Part shown: positions 47,001 through 55,800 of the stretch, in pieces
Layout of the letters: each line of letters begins with the position of its first letter
How positions within the stretch are numbered: the stretch's first letter is position 1
Origin: Branchiostoma floridae
Lineage: Eukaryota; Chordata; Leptocardii; Amphioxiformes; Branchiostomatidae
Reading direction: 5' to 3'
Length of the DNA: 64,000 nt
NCBI RefSeq assembly: GCF_000003815.2
Contig: NC_049988.1
Location: 23,867,429-23,931,428 of the forward strand
Program-made: the position numbers and the translations under genes
The notes under the pieces: generated by a model
Seen by the model: only the letters and a program-made list of their open reading frames with translations
What the model was told of the DNA's origin: nothing
Database searches by the model: none

Positions 47001-50000
47001 GTTGCACCACCCGGATAATTGCACGAAATGTGCTGGCAAATGAGGTGTGCAATTAAACGGCTTCTACTTCTACCGCTAACGTCACATTTCCAAAAAATGG
47101 TCCGTCCGGGTAGTTTTTGGGGGACAAAAAGTACAATTTAAAAGACAACAAAAACACAAAACGGACCCAAAAAATTATTCAACGTCATTGCTTTTGTATA
47201 TTGGCAAAAAACTGTCATTTTTCGTTTCCACAAACAGCCCATTTGGACCCGGAAAGGAATTGTGACGTAGGCCTTCAACACCTTTCGTAAAAAAATGTTT
47301 GCTAACACGCTTGCTGCTAGTACTGACACATTGATGTCTATCAGCAATTTACTCATGATCTACACTTATGCACTGTCTACTATCCTACTGCCTTCTATGG
47401 TATGTTAAACACACATTCCTTTATCAAATGCATTCAAATACATTACTTCGTATATCCGGACAGATGTATCACTCCTTACAGCGCCCCCTACCGTTCCTCT
47501 CGTTCACCGCAGCTTTATGGGCAAGGACAGCAAAGTGTGTACCATACAGAGTAGCGGTACACGAAGACTTCACTTTGCCCTCGTAAAGGGCATGAATTAC
47601 AGCTACAGTTATCGATATAACTTTCCTGTCGCTTCAGGACGAGAAGAACCAGGTTCTGACGACCAGCGTCTGGCTGAAACAGCGGTGGGACGACTACAAG
47701 CTTACATCCCTAAATACCTTGTTTTTAAACGAATATAGGTTACCCCATGGATAAAGGTGAACTAGCGTTGAATTTCCTGCCGCTTTAGGACGAGAAGAAC
47801 CAGGTTCTGACGGCCAGCGTGTGGCTGAAGCAGCGGTGGAAATTGGATGGTACCCAAACTAATCCTAAACGCTCAGGACAGCAATTTGTGTACCAATGAA
47901 GTAGCGGTACAAGAAGGTTTGACCATGCCCACCCAAATGACAATAGGGTATAAATTGCATCTAAAGTTATCAATTTCAATTTTCTGATTCAGGACGAAAA
48001 GAACCAGGTTCTGACGACCAGCGTGTGGCTGAAGCAGCGGTGGGACGACTACAAGCTGACGTGGAACCCTGACGAGTACGACGGCGTCAAGTACCTCAAG
48101 GTCCCGTCGGACATGATCTGGGTTCCCGATGTGCTCCTGTACAACAAGTGAGTGGGTAAATTCTTTTGGGCTAGCCAAAACATGTCCTATACGCCCTATG
48201 TGTTCCTATGCAACAACAGAAACAACGTTGATCCACTTGCAGGGGCACGTGTCCAACGAAGTCAATAATTAATCCATTGATAAAAAAAAAACAATGCAAA
48301 TTTTGTGACGATGTTCAATACATTGCTCATCTGTTCAATACATTGCTCATCTGTTTGTTTGTCTATGTTTTTATCCATATGTTTGTTTGTTTGTTTATTT
48401 TCCCAGCGCTGACGGCCGGTTCGACGTGTCGTCCTATACCTGGGCGAAAGTTTTCTTTGTCTATGTGTTTGTTTGTATGTTTGTTTATTTGTTTGTTTAT
48501 TTGTTTATTTCCCAGCGCTGACGGCCGGTTCGACGTTTCGTTCTACACCTGGGCGAAAGTTGTCTTTGTCTATGTGTTTGTTTATTTGTTTGTTTATTTG
48601 TTTGTTTATGTGTTTATTTCCCCAGCGCTGACGGCCGGTTCAACGTTTCGTTCTATATCTGGGCGAATGTTTTCTTTGTCTACGTGTTTGTTTGTTTATT
48701 TGTTTGTTTATTTATTTCCCAGCGCTGACGGCCGGTTCGACGTTTCATCCTACGCCTGGGCGAAAGTTTTCTTTGTCTCTGTGTTTGTTTATTTATTTGT
48801 TTATTTCCCCAGTGCTGACGGCCAGTTCGACGTGTCACCTGGGCGAATGCTGTCTTTGTCTATGTGTATGTTTATTTGTATGTTTATTTGTTTATTTCCC
48901 CAGCGCTGACGGCCGGTTCGACGTGTCGTCCTTCACCTGGGCGAAAATTTTCTTTGTCTATGTGTCTGTTTATATGTTTGTTTGTTTGTTTTTTTCCCCA
49001 GCGCTGACGGCCGCTTCGACGTGTCTTCCTATACATGGGCGAAAGTTTTCTTTAACGGAACGGTGGAGTGGATTCCCGCCGGCATCTACAAGTCCTACTG
49101 CTACATCGACGTCACAAACTTCCCGTTCGACAGGCAGACCTGCAAAATGAAGTTCGGCACCTGGACGTACGACTTCACCCTGATCGACATGAAACCGCTG
49201 GACGAACAGATCGACTTGTCGAACTTCAGGGAAAGCGGAGAGTTTACCGTTGTGGACACGCCGCTTGTGAGGAGCGTGGTGGAGTACGCGTGCTGTCCTC
49301 CGTACGTGGACATCACGGCGTACATCGTCATAGACAGGCTGCCACTCTTCTTCACCGTGAACTTGGTGATTCCGTGTTTGATTTTCACGTTTTTAGCCAT
49401 CCTGGTGTTTTATTTACCGGTGGATGCCGGGGAGAAGGTGGGCCTGGCCATCACGATTCTGCTGTCTCTGTCTGTGTTCCTCCTGGTGATCTTCACTATT
49501 ATCCCCGCCACATCGTTCGCGATCCCGCTACTGGCCAAGTACCTGCTGTTCACTAACGTAGTGTGTACTATATCCGTCATCATCACCTGCGTGGTGCTAC
49601 ACCTGCATCATCGCACGGACGAGATGCCCAGGTGAGTTTGTTTGTTTGCCTATCCTTAAAATGATTTAGACCCCAGAAGAACTGATGGATATTCTCCTGT
49701 CTTTTTAACTGCAGCTGCGTTTTGTAAGATTGCCCATCAAATCCAAAGGTTACTCATGCAACTGAATGAGTCTTGCAATGTTTTTTTGTAATCCGTTTTG
49801 TACTGACCATTTACAAAGGTATCCAGTTGTTTAAGTAACGTTTTGCAGTGGGCATCTCATTACGGATTATATTTGTTCATTTGCAGATGCTTCGTACGAA
49901 TAAAAGTATGATTAAAGCTTTTCTTGGGGAACATTGAAGCGGATGTTAGCCATTTAATCAAATCAACATGGATTTACATACTGTAGTAACCAGGATGTCT

Positions 50001-52124
50001 AATCTTCATCATCACTCCCGTAAATACTCTACCGCACCTCTCAGGTGGGGCAAACGGGTGTTCCTGCACATCCTGCCGAAACTGCTGCGGATGGGCCGCC
50101 CGGACGACGGCGAGGCGGACTCGGTGCGGGACGACGACGTGCGCGGCTCGGACCTGGGCGGGGGGAACATGCTACGGTCCCGCCACAGGAGGGAGCGGGG
50201 CGGCGTGCCTGACAGCCTCATGGCCGAACTGGACCCGGCTGTCAAAGGGGTGGAATATATAGCCGAGCACGTCAAGGGCGAGATAGAGGGTGGACAGGTA
50301 AGGACATTGAATTGACTTACTTGACTTATGTCGGGTGCCACTTTTCCCTGCCACCCGAACCACTGTGGCAGCCCAGAAGTCCCTGTCCAGCATGGTGAGT
50401 TATAACTACATGTACATTGAGATCACTTTCTTTTCCTTTTGTTTTGTCCCCAGGTTGCGGATGACCAAAGTAGTCCGCCAGGGTTGTAGACTGCATCATC
50501 ATATACCTGTTCATCATATTTTTCGGCATTTATGCATTAATTTTGGAGTCTCCAGAGAATGTCGACCATAAGATTATAAGTAACCATGGTCTTACGCCAC
50601 ACACGAAGTCTTTTCCTTTCCCTCTTGTTTCCCTGTGTGTCCCTAGGTTGCGGATGACTGGACGTATGCTGTGATGGTTGTAGACTGCATCAACATGTAT
50701 CTGTTTATCATCTGCCTATAGCCCTTCACGCATTAGTTTTGGAGTTTCATCAACAAGATTAAATCACTATGGTCTTACGTCACACACGATGTCTTTACCT
50801 AACTCTATTGCATCCATGTGTGTCAGCAGGTGGCCGAAGACTGTGGCCACGGCGATGCGATGGTTGTGAACTACATCAGAATACCATTTTTTTGCCTTTA
50901 CGCATCAGTTTTGGAGTCTCCAGAGGATGTCCTCCATAACATTAAATTACGGTGGTCTTACGTCACACACGACGTCTTTTTCTTACCCTGTTGCTTACCT
51001 GTTGCTTACCTGTTGTCCTCCAGGTTGCGGATGACTGGAAATACGCCGCCATGGTTGTGGACCGCATCAGCATGTGACTGTTAATCATCTTTTTCCTTTG
51101 CCTTTACGAATCAGTTTTTCAGTTTCATCCATAATATTAAGTCACTATGGTCTTACGCCACCCACGACGTCCTTTCCTAACCCTATTGCATCCATGTGTG
51201 TCCCCAGGTGGCAGATGACTGGACGTACGCCGCCATGGTTGTGGACCGCATCAGGATACCATTTTTGTGACTTTACGCATCAGTTTTGGAGTCACCAGGG
51301 GATGTCATCCATACGATCAAGTCACTGTGGTCTTGCGCCATGCACACGTGGCGTCTTTTCCTTACCCTGTTGCTTACCTGTTGCTTACCTGTTGCTTACC
51401 TGTTGCTTACCTGTTGTCCTCCAGGTTGCGGATGACTGGAAGTACGCGGCCATGGTTGTGGACCGCATCATCATGTGCCTGTTAATAATCTTTTCCCTTT
51501 GCCTTTAGGCATTAGTTTTGGAGTCTCCAGAGGATGTCCATATGATTAAGTCTTTCAGAGGATGACATCTATGAGATAGGGTCTTACGCCACTGACGACG
51601 TCTTTCCCTGTGTCTCTCCAGGTTGCGGATGACTGGAAGTCCGCCGGCATGATTCAATACCACATCAGGATACCATTATTTGGAGAATGTCATCCATGAG
51701 ATTAAGTCACTATGGTCTTACGCCATGCACACGTGGCGTCTTTTCCTTACCCTGTTGCTTACCTGTTGATTAACTGTTGTCCCCAGGTTGCGGATGACTG
51801 GAAATATGCCGCCATGGTTGTGGACCGCATCAGCATGTACATGTTCACATCTTCTTTTTTGCCTTTACGCATTAGTTTTGGAGTCTCCAGAGGATGTCAT
51901 CCATATGATTAAGTCTTACGCCACTCACGACGTCTTTCCCTGTGTCTGTCCAGGTGGCAGATGACTGGAAGTACGCCGCCATGGTTGTGGACCGCATCAG
52001 CATGTACATGTTCATCATTCTTTGCGGCATCGGCGTGTTGGCGACCTTCCTCCCGCCCTTCGTGTATGGGCCGCCCGAGCCGGAGATCCCGCCATCTCAG
52101 GTTGGAGGACCACCAACAGCGTAA
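35004..52124 (+). CDS. Nicotinic acetylcholine receptor alpha-type subunit, gene B, complete
   Basis: Exons 35004-35052, 46677-46816, 47993-48147, 49002-49631, 50045-50297 and 51954-52124 join in frame to 465 residues plus stop, all GT-AG. Exon 1 encodes a short hydrophobic signal peptide ([16 protein letters not shown]) and ends in phase 1 at GTGAGT; an in-frame ATG at 34980 is an alternative start. Then come the ligand-binding domain with [10 protein letters not shown] (loop A), the Cys-loop at residues 148-162, FGTWTYD (loop B) and the alpha-defining pair in YACCPPY (about 212-213). M1, M2 (GEK at the inner end, T at 20'), M3, a charged cytosolic loop and M4 ([19 protein letters not shown]) follow. 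Gene A has extra introns at WLKQ/IWED and EPV/VDLS that gene B lacks. Expected at the plasma membrane as part of a pentameric acetylcholine-gated cation channel. Confidence 0.93.
36236..36296. repeat. GATAT microsatellite
   Basis: Imperfect repeats of ATGATATGAT and ATGATACGAT in the first intron of gene B. Confidence 0.8.
36697..36901. mobile_element. MITE of the CTCCAAGCAGA family
   Basis: The left end TCTCCAAGCAGATGTTGTAC and right end CCTAACTCTGCTTGGAGAGT are inverted. The sub-terminal TTTTTTAGTCGTTTTATC pairs with AAAAACGACTAATAAACG. It is more diverged than the copy at 37736-37956, and no clear target duplication is seen. Confidence 0.7.
37736..37956. mobile_element. MITE of the CTCCAAGCAGA family, best-preserved copy
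   Basis: TACTCTCCAAGCAGAGTTTA then GGCTCCGGC at the left, GCCGGAGCCTAACCTCTGCT then TGGAGAGTA at the right, with long complementary arms (TTTATCGGGCTTTCTATTTT against AAAATAGAAAGCCCGATAAA). GGTACCAA occurs just before the left end and one base after the right end, so an 8-bp target duplication is plausible, as in hAT-type elements. Confidence 0.8.
38460..39320. repeat. Three-unit tandem repeat in nAChR gene B intron 1
   Basis: The units share TAGGCATTTTCTTAAAGATG, AATAAAGTTAACCGAAGTGA, CAGTATAATAAGAAAGAGAT, TCAGAATGTCTTGAATGTC and GAGATGCCGTGATCTTTTCC in order, near 38460-38720, 38760-39040 and 39041-39320. The first unit is the most diverged. Non-coding. Confidence 0.85.
39893..39965 (-). 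mobile_element. tRNA-like SINE fragment
   Basis: The minus strand reads GTGGCGTCGGATGGTTGAGT (A-box-like) and ends GGGGTCGCGAGTTTGATTCT (B-box-like). Confidence 0.5.
40487..40802. repeat. GA / GGGAGA microsatellite
   Basis: Purine-only tract of about 315 nt, ending in a regular (GAGAGGGA)n array. The Arg/Glu-rich and Ser/Leu-rich open frames across it are artefacts. Confidence 0.95.
40895..40985 (-). mobile_element. tRNA-like SINE fragment
   Basis: The minus strand has CGCGCTTGTTGTGGTGGTTT, then GGAGGTCGCGAGTTCGAGTC and CCGACCCGTTGGCCTGATGG. The B box GCGAGTTCGAGTCCC is clear; the A box is poor. Confidence 0.5.
41190..41690. repeat. Degenerate tandem repeat, ~2.5 units of ~210 bp
   Basis: CGAGAGAAACTGTACCCCAA, TAGTTTGTAAACAGAAACT and GTTTGCTACATGTTCTTT recur with changes near 41205, 41450 and 41625. 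The first unit is open in one frame for 74 codons, but the later units are not, so I do not call a gene. Confidence 0.65.
43329..43414. repeat. Inverted repeat, ~30-bp arms
   Basis: TGCCAAAAGCAGTTACTCAA then GCAACTAGA is complementary to TCTAGTTGCTTGAGTAACTG then CTTTTTGGCA across an 18-nt loop. Related single arms occur near 46353 and 49828, often followed by CTGGATRTCTAATCTTC, so it belongs to a dispersed family. Confidence 0.75.
43490..44645. repeat. Two sets of tandem duplications in nAChR gene B intron 1
   Basis: Set 1: about 43495-43620 and 43780-43880 share TATGTCTGCTGATGTGTTCT and GTCTGGAGCCGAACAGAG. Set 2: about 44150-44345 and 44450-44645 share ATAACCCAGTCTGGCTTAGT and AATTGGCCAAATAGACAGAA. 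A MITE at 43662-43778 splits one copy of set 1. Confidence 0.8.
43662..43778. mobile_element. 117-bp MITE inserted at TA (mariner-type)
   Basis: Ends CTGTAAATGCAGAAATGTTC and GAACTTAAGTGCATTTACAG are inverted; the centre is rich in CGCGAA and TTCGCGG. It is flanked by TA on both sides. The sister copy of the surrounding duplication, near 43511, reads GACAATATTACC without the element, giving the empty site directly. Confidence 0.9.
45501..45755 (+). mobile_element. tRNA-like SINE split by a second insertion
   Basis: The left half carries GCAATGGCCGAGTGGGTTGA (A-box-like) and the right half GGTCTTGAGTTCGATCCCCG (B box). Between them, 45545-45696 is an unrelated ~150-bp piece ending GAATAAAGATTTCAAAG. 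It is flanked by TTCCATT at 45538-45544 and 45697-45703, a 7-bp target duplication. Confidence 0.75.
46896..47071. mobile_element. MITE with CAGTAGAAGCC inverted ends
   Basis: CAGTAGAAGCCAGTTAATTG then CACAA at the left is complementary to GTGTGCAATTAAACGGCTTC then TACT at the right. Internal TTGCACCAC and GGTGGTGCGG phrases also pair. It resembles pogo/Tigger-type non-autonomous elements. It sits in intron 2 of gene B, directly against the next MITE. Confidence 0.7.
47075..47275. mobile_element. MITE, same family as 11466-11666
   Basis: CTAACGTCACATTTCC at the left pairs with GGAATTGTGACGTAGGC at the right. The sub-terminal AATGGTCCGTCCGGGT pairs with CATTTGGACCCGG. The internal ACAAAAAGTACAATTTAAAAGAC and TCCACAAACAGCCC also match the other copies. 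Confidence 0.65.
47638..47992 (+). repeat. Exon-fragment array of nAChR gene B, exon 3
   Basis: Two partial copies, starting at 47638 (about 66 nt, to GACTACAAGCTTACAT) and 47789 (about 52 nt, to CGGTGGA), precede the intact exon at 47993. Each follows a CAG or TAG acceptor. Both encode [15 protein letters not shown]. The preceding intron pieces (CGGTACACGAAG, CGGTACAAGAAGG) are also related, so the duplicated unit included intron and exon start. Confidence 0.88.
48407..49001 (+). repeat. Exon-fragment array of nAChR gene B, exon 4 start
   Basis: Six partial copies start at 48407, 48516, 48626, 48723, 48813 and 48904; the intact exon starts at 49002. Each has a (TTTG/TTTA)n-CCCAG acceptor, then 52-61 nt encoding [17 protein letters not shown]. 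Five break at TTTCTTT and the shortened 48813 copy at CTGTCTTT, all into GTCTATGTG-(TTTG)n. Period is 90-110 bp. The shared break point shows the array grew by repeating a finished unit. Confidence 0.93.
49632..50044 (+). other. Intron 4 of nAChR gene B with dispersed-repeat arms
   Basis: GTGAGT to CTCAG borders. CAGTTGTTTAAGTAACG (near 49821) and CCAGGATGTCTAATCTTCAT (near 49990) belong to the family of the inverted repeat at 43329-43414. No extra exon is seen. Confidence 0.6.
50316..50396 (+). repeat. Dispersed repeat shared with 57777-57862
   Basis: CTTGACTTATGTCGGGTGCC, CCTGCCACCCGAAC and CAGCCCAGAAG-type phrases recur in the same order at 57777-57862 behind zinc-finger gene C. Confidence 0.7.
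50454..51953 (+). repeat. Exon-fragment array of nAChR gene B, last exon (M4)
   Basis: Eight partial copies start at 50454, 50647, 50830, 51024, 51208, 51425, 51622 and 51787; the intact last exon starts at 51954. Each has a CAG or TAG acceptor then about 55-75 nt of GTTGCGGATGACTGG-type sequence encoding [19 protein letters not shown]. Each then runs into a shared linker (TTTACGCATYAGTTTTGGAG, CCAGAGGATGTCATCC, TCTTACGCCAC). Period is 165-217 bp. No copy has a full M4 in frame. GTTGCTTACCT is itself repeated in two linkers. Confidence 0.93.
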
Positions 52125-52126
52125 GG

Positions 52127-52830
52127 TCTCTGTGCCATCATGGTCTGGAAAACATGAGAAAAAAATGTGTCATACTTGTGAAAGGCTGAGCTGGAACTTA
52201 CGAACCATCAACTGGGAGTTGGAACTTTCACTGGGAGTCACCTAATGTGTGGTCGTACCTACGTCAATGGTCAAACGAAGATTCCTGTGACATTTTGGTC
52301 TGGAAAACATGAGAAAAGTTGTGCCATACTTGTAGAAGGCAGAGTTGGAACTTTAACTGGGAGTCATGTAAAGTTTGGCCGTATCCACGTCAATGGTCAA
52401 ACAAAGGTTCCTGTGGCACCATGAGAAAAAAAAAACGTCATACTTGTCGAAGACAGAGTTGAAACTTTAACTGGGAGTCACCCAATGATTGGTCATCTCA
52501 GGAAGGAGGGCTGCAAGGTCCCTGTGAGATTATGGTCTGGAAAACATAAGAAAAAAATGCCATACTTGTGGAAAGCAGAGTTGGAACTTGCGACCCATCA
52601 TTCATCAACTGGAAGTCACTTTATGTTTGACCGTACTTACGTCCATGGTTAAACGAAAATCTGTGACTCATGCTTGTGGTCAGCAGAGTCAGCAAACTTG
52701 TGACCTAGCACAGTTGAACCGATTGCTCAGTGACGTTAGGATGTGGAAAAGACGGGAAACGATTTCTTGCAAAGCAGAAGTGGAAAGCAGAGCTGAACCT
52801 GACGAACCATGATTTACGAATTGCCGAATG
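52127..52830 (+). repeat. Degenerate ~130-bp tandem repeat after the stop codon
   Basis: GGTCTGGAAAACATGAGAAA, CATACTTGTGRAAGGCAGAG, TTGGAACTTTAACTGGGAGT, CACGTCAATGGTCAAACGAA and CCTGTGACAT recur in order about five times (from near 52127, 52285, 52405, 52525 and 52640), with decay to the right. Confidence 0.8.
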
Positions 52831-54098
52831 TTTAGCCGTACCAATGGCCATATTGAAAAGAAAATCTCTGAGAATTGTATAGAGCAGAATTGAAACTTGC
52901 CACCCAGCACGAGTTGACAGGGAATCACAAAATGTCATCCCAAGCCTTTGACCTTCGCCAAGAGAATATTGCGACTGTATCGAACACGTGGTTTTACGGA
53001 CACGTGACTCAACGGCTCAGTGACGTCATGATATAAAAACACGAAACAAAAGAAGAAGTTTTCGACACAGAAACTGATTCACCAAATGTGATGTGAGGCT
53101 ATGACTACTGCCTTCTTCAAAATGAATGACCCAATCACAGAGGACACGTGACCGGAGTGGGTCAATGGTGACGGCCTGTTGTTGTCATGGTTACGGTGCT
53201 GAGGCCAAGACGCGATGTTAAGGAAGTCTTGGAATCTATACACCTTCAACGAGGCATCACTACGTGCCATGCAAGGTCCCTCGACACGAATGCAAGAATA
53301 CAAGCGACTTTACTAGGGTGAATGCATTGAAGCTTCATCTAAAAGACGACTGAGTATTTCACCGGTTTGTGTTTTTATCACAGGATTGAAGTTTGATCCT
53401 CACCAAAGATTTTAGCAATATTCTTTCTGATCACTGAACTCATACAATTGAGACAATAAGGCTGGTTTTATTTTATTTTGTATTTTGTCGATTGTTGGTG
53501 GGTTACGTGTAAGAGGTCGCAAACGAAGCAAAATACTTGGAGAAATGTTATAAAACAGATTTTCGAGAGCTTCGAGTGTGATGTTGTTATATGAAATGGA
53601 GGGAAAGGGCTATGCAAGATAGGAATGATACAGCAAGTACATTGTTTTTTTTGTCTGAAACCAAAGAACAAGAAAAATTATAGACGTCGGTTCAGGATAA
53701 ATGAGCAAAAATCAATGTATTTCGTAAAATTTAATGAACACAGAGCGAAGACCTCTTGAACTTTACTTTAAACTATATCTTTTCACTAAAATACGATGAG
53801 TTTTATCTAACTTGATACATTGTATCTGTTTACACGGATTGAGTTATTTGATACTTAATCTGATACTTATATTTTCAACGAAAGCCTCCAAACTGCTACA
53901 GATTTTTTTATCTTTAAATCTGAACAAGAGAATAAATCATATGTTCAGAAATGCCTTTATAAAGTGACCTGATAAACCTCGGAATATTTGATGTGTATAA
54001 ATCCTTTGTTGAATATAGTCTGACATATAACATCATATGTTAGTGTTATATATGTTAGTATATGACATCAATTGTTATATGCCAACTTTGTACAAAAC

Positions 54099-54104
54099 AA
54101 TAAA
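54099..54104 (+). terminator. Candidate polyadenylation signal, nAChR gene B
   Basis: AATAAA followed by T-rich sequence, 1.97 kb after the stop. AATAAA at 53931 is an alternative. Confidence 0.35.
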
Positions 54105-54287
54105 TGTTTTTACTCAATATATGAGTCGGCTGGTGCCTTTTCACTATCTATGGTAAATGTGTTAACCTTTAGTAGCGTGACTTTCTTGCGTTTTATCTTA
54201 TTGAAAAAAAAGCTCCGTGCATATTTTCATTGATGGACAACAGAATTTAAGCTCCTCCTAAACTACCAGAGAGTTGGGAGGGAGGGT

Positions 54288-54490
54288 GGAGGAGAAAGAA
54301 AGAGTGAGAGAGGGAGAAAGGGAAGGAGAAAAAAAGGAAATAAGATAGAAAGGAAGAAAAAGAAAGAAAGAAAGAAAAAGAAAGAATGAAAAAGAAAGAA
54401 AAAGAAAGAAAGAAAAAGAAAGAATGAAAAAGAAAGAAAAAAAAGAAAGAAAAATAAAGAAAGTAAGTAAGTAAGAAAGTAAGAAATAGA
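54288..54490. repeat. GAAA/GAGA purine tract
   Basis: Imperfect AAAGAAAGAAAG runs with a GGGAGAAAGGGAAGGAG start. A similar tract at 59950-60022 stands at the same place before zinc-finger gene D. Confidence 0.9.
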
Positions 54491-54799
54491 GGGATTAGTG
54501 TGCGGCGACAGGAATTCTAGGTTATATGCCAGAGTTAAAGGCCCCGTAATGTTTTGACTTGCACTGTTGCACAACACTGCCAGACGGGTTTTGTTTTCTG
54601 TTTAGGGGCCTTTACCTTTGACATAATACCTAGAATTCGTGTGCCACGTGAAAACACAACAAGAGAAATAAGAAAAAAAAACTATTGAAAGAAAGAAAGA
54701 ACAAAAGGCTGTCGGATAATATTCAATGAATCAGAGGACATCTCTAGCATCTAAGGTGCCAAATGCAACTAAAAATACAGCAATTCTGTAGGCGGAACA

Positions 54800-55800
54800 T
54801 ACTACACACTTATGGGTAAGCAGGCATCAATTGACCTTTCACCCTAGAGCCAGTCACCTTTCACCCCTATCTGCTCCAGACAGACGCTTGCAGGAGGATT
54901 GTGCGGAGGTAATGATCGTCATTGGAAGCAGGTAACAACGAGATACTTAAAATATGACTGTATTATTATGAACTAGAGAAGGTAGAGGTTACTTCTGTGG
55001 TATGTGGGCTACATTAGACAGAAATGTAAGACTTTTCGGGGTGACGAAAATGTGGGTGGGGAGGGGGGCATCTTAACTGGTACCTTTGCGGGAACAAAGG
55101 AAAGCATATTGTTTTTGCTCCATTTCTTCTACTTCCTCTTCTTATTTTCCCAACAAATGAGGTAAACCTGGACCAGACAGCTAGCGCCGTGGTTAACAAA
55201 CAAATAACAAACAGGCAAGGCAGCTGTCACCATGGTTACTGGAGGTGTAACAGACACCCTGTGGTGTTTGGTTATATGTAGCAAGTATAAGCAAGGACTG
55301 GATTATGAATGCGTTCGCCAAATACATAGAAGGCACGAGAAGGTTTGCCGAGCAGGTCTAAAACACCCCAAACACGCATATGCAAAGTACCAGAGTACAA
55401 GCACCAGCGAGGTCAACAAATCTAAGAGCACCCAGCAGAAAAAGCACCAAGAGACCATGAAATAGACGTTAAACAAGGACAACAACAACAACGTAAGACT
55501 AAACAAATCTTGTTTAAATTGGCTACCTGACAGGCGACCGACATATCTACTCAGATGCCGCCGGGGTCATTTAGGTCATTGGGAGAGTCTGCTGTAAATA
55601 GAACTAGCCAATGCGACTCCGCAAGGAAAAAAAAAGTATTTTACTTGTAATGCATAGTGTTGTTTTTCTACGTATAAAATACGTTTTTCCTTGCGGAGTT
55701 GAACTTTTGCGACGGGTGATCTGTTATGAGTTGTATACAATCAAAATGGACCAAGCTGTAAATTTTCCTGTCACTTTAGAGTGACCGTGACTAGTTTATT
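54800..55800 (+). repeat. Left copy of the duplicated 5' flank of the zinc-finger genes
   Basis: Matches about 60050-61110 in order: TGACCTTTCACCC, GGAAGCAGGTAA, GTGTGGGCTACATT-like, GGGGGGCATCTT with ACTGGTACCTT, GTAACAGACACCCTGTGGTG, GGGGTCATTTAGGTCATTGG and AAAGTATTTTACTTGTAATG. Open frames in it (for example 55232-55465) are not kept in the other copy, so it is non-coding. GGAAGCAG/GTAACA at 54932/54933 may be the donor of a non-coding first exon. Confidence 0.8.

Larger units (their letters stand above)
52125..54105 (+). other. Presumed 3' UTR of nAChR gene B
   Basis: No coding sequence is recognised. The first ~700 bp are a degenerate tandem repeat (separate entry). AATAAA occurs at 53931-53936 and 54099-54104; the second would give a ~2 kb 3' UTR. 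Confidence 0.4.

Noticed and set aside
48277-48909. 210-codon plus-strand open frame
   Set aside because: Reads through exon-4 fragments and TTTG/TTTA linkers, changing the real frame from copy to copy; not an independent gene.
23966-51953. Direct repeats with regular spacing that might suggest CRISPR-like arrays
   Set aside because: Units match adjacent exons, the spacers are microsatellite or intron sequence, and the DNA is plainly animal.
55232-55465. 77-codon Lys/Gln-rich open frame
   Set aside because: The duplicated copy near 60470 does not keep the frame, so it is not under coding constraint.
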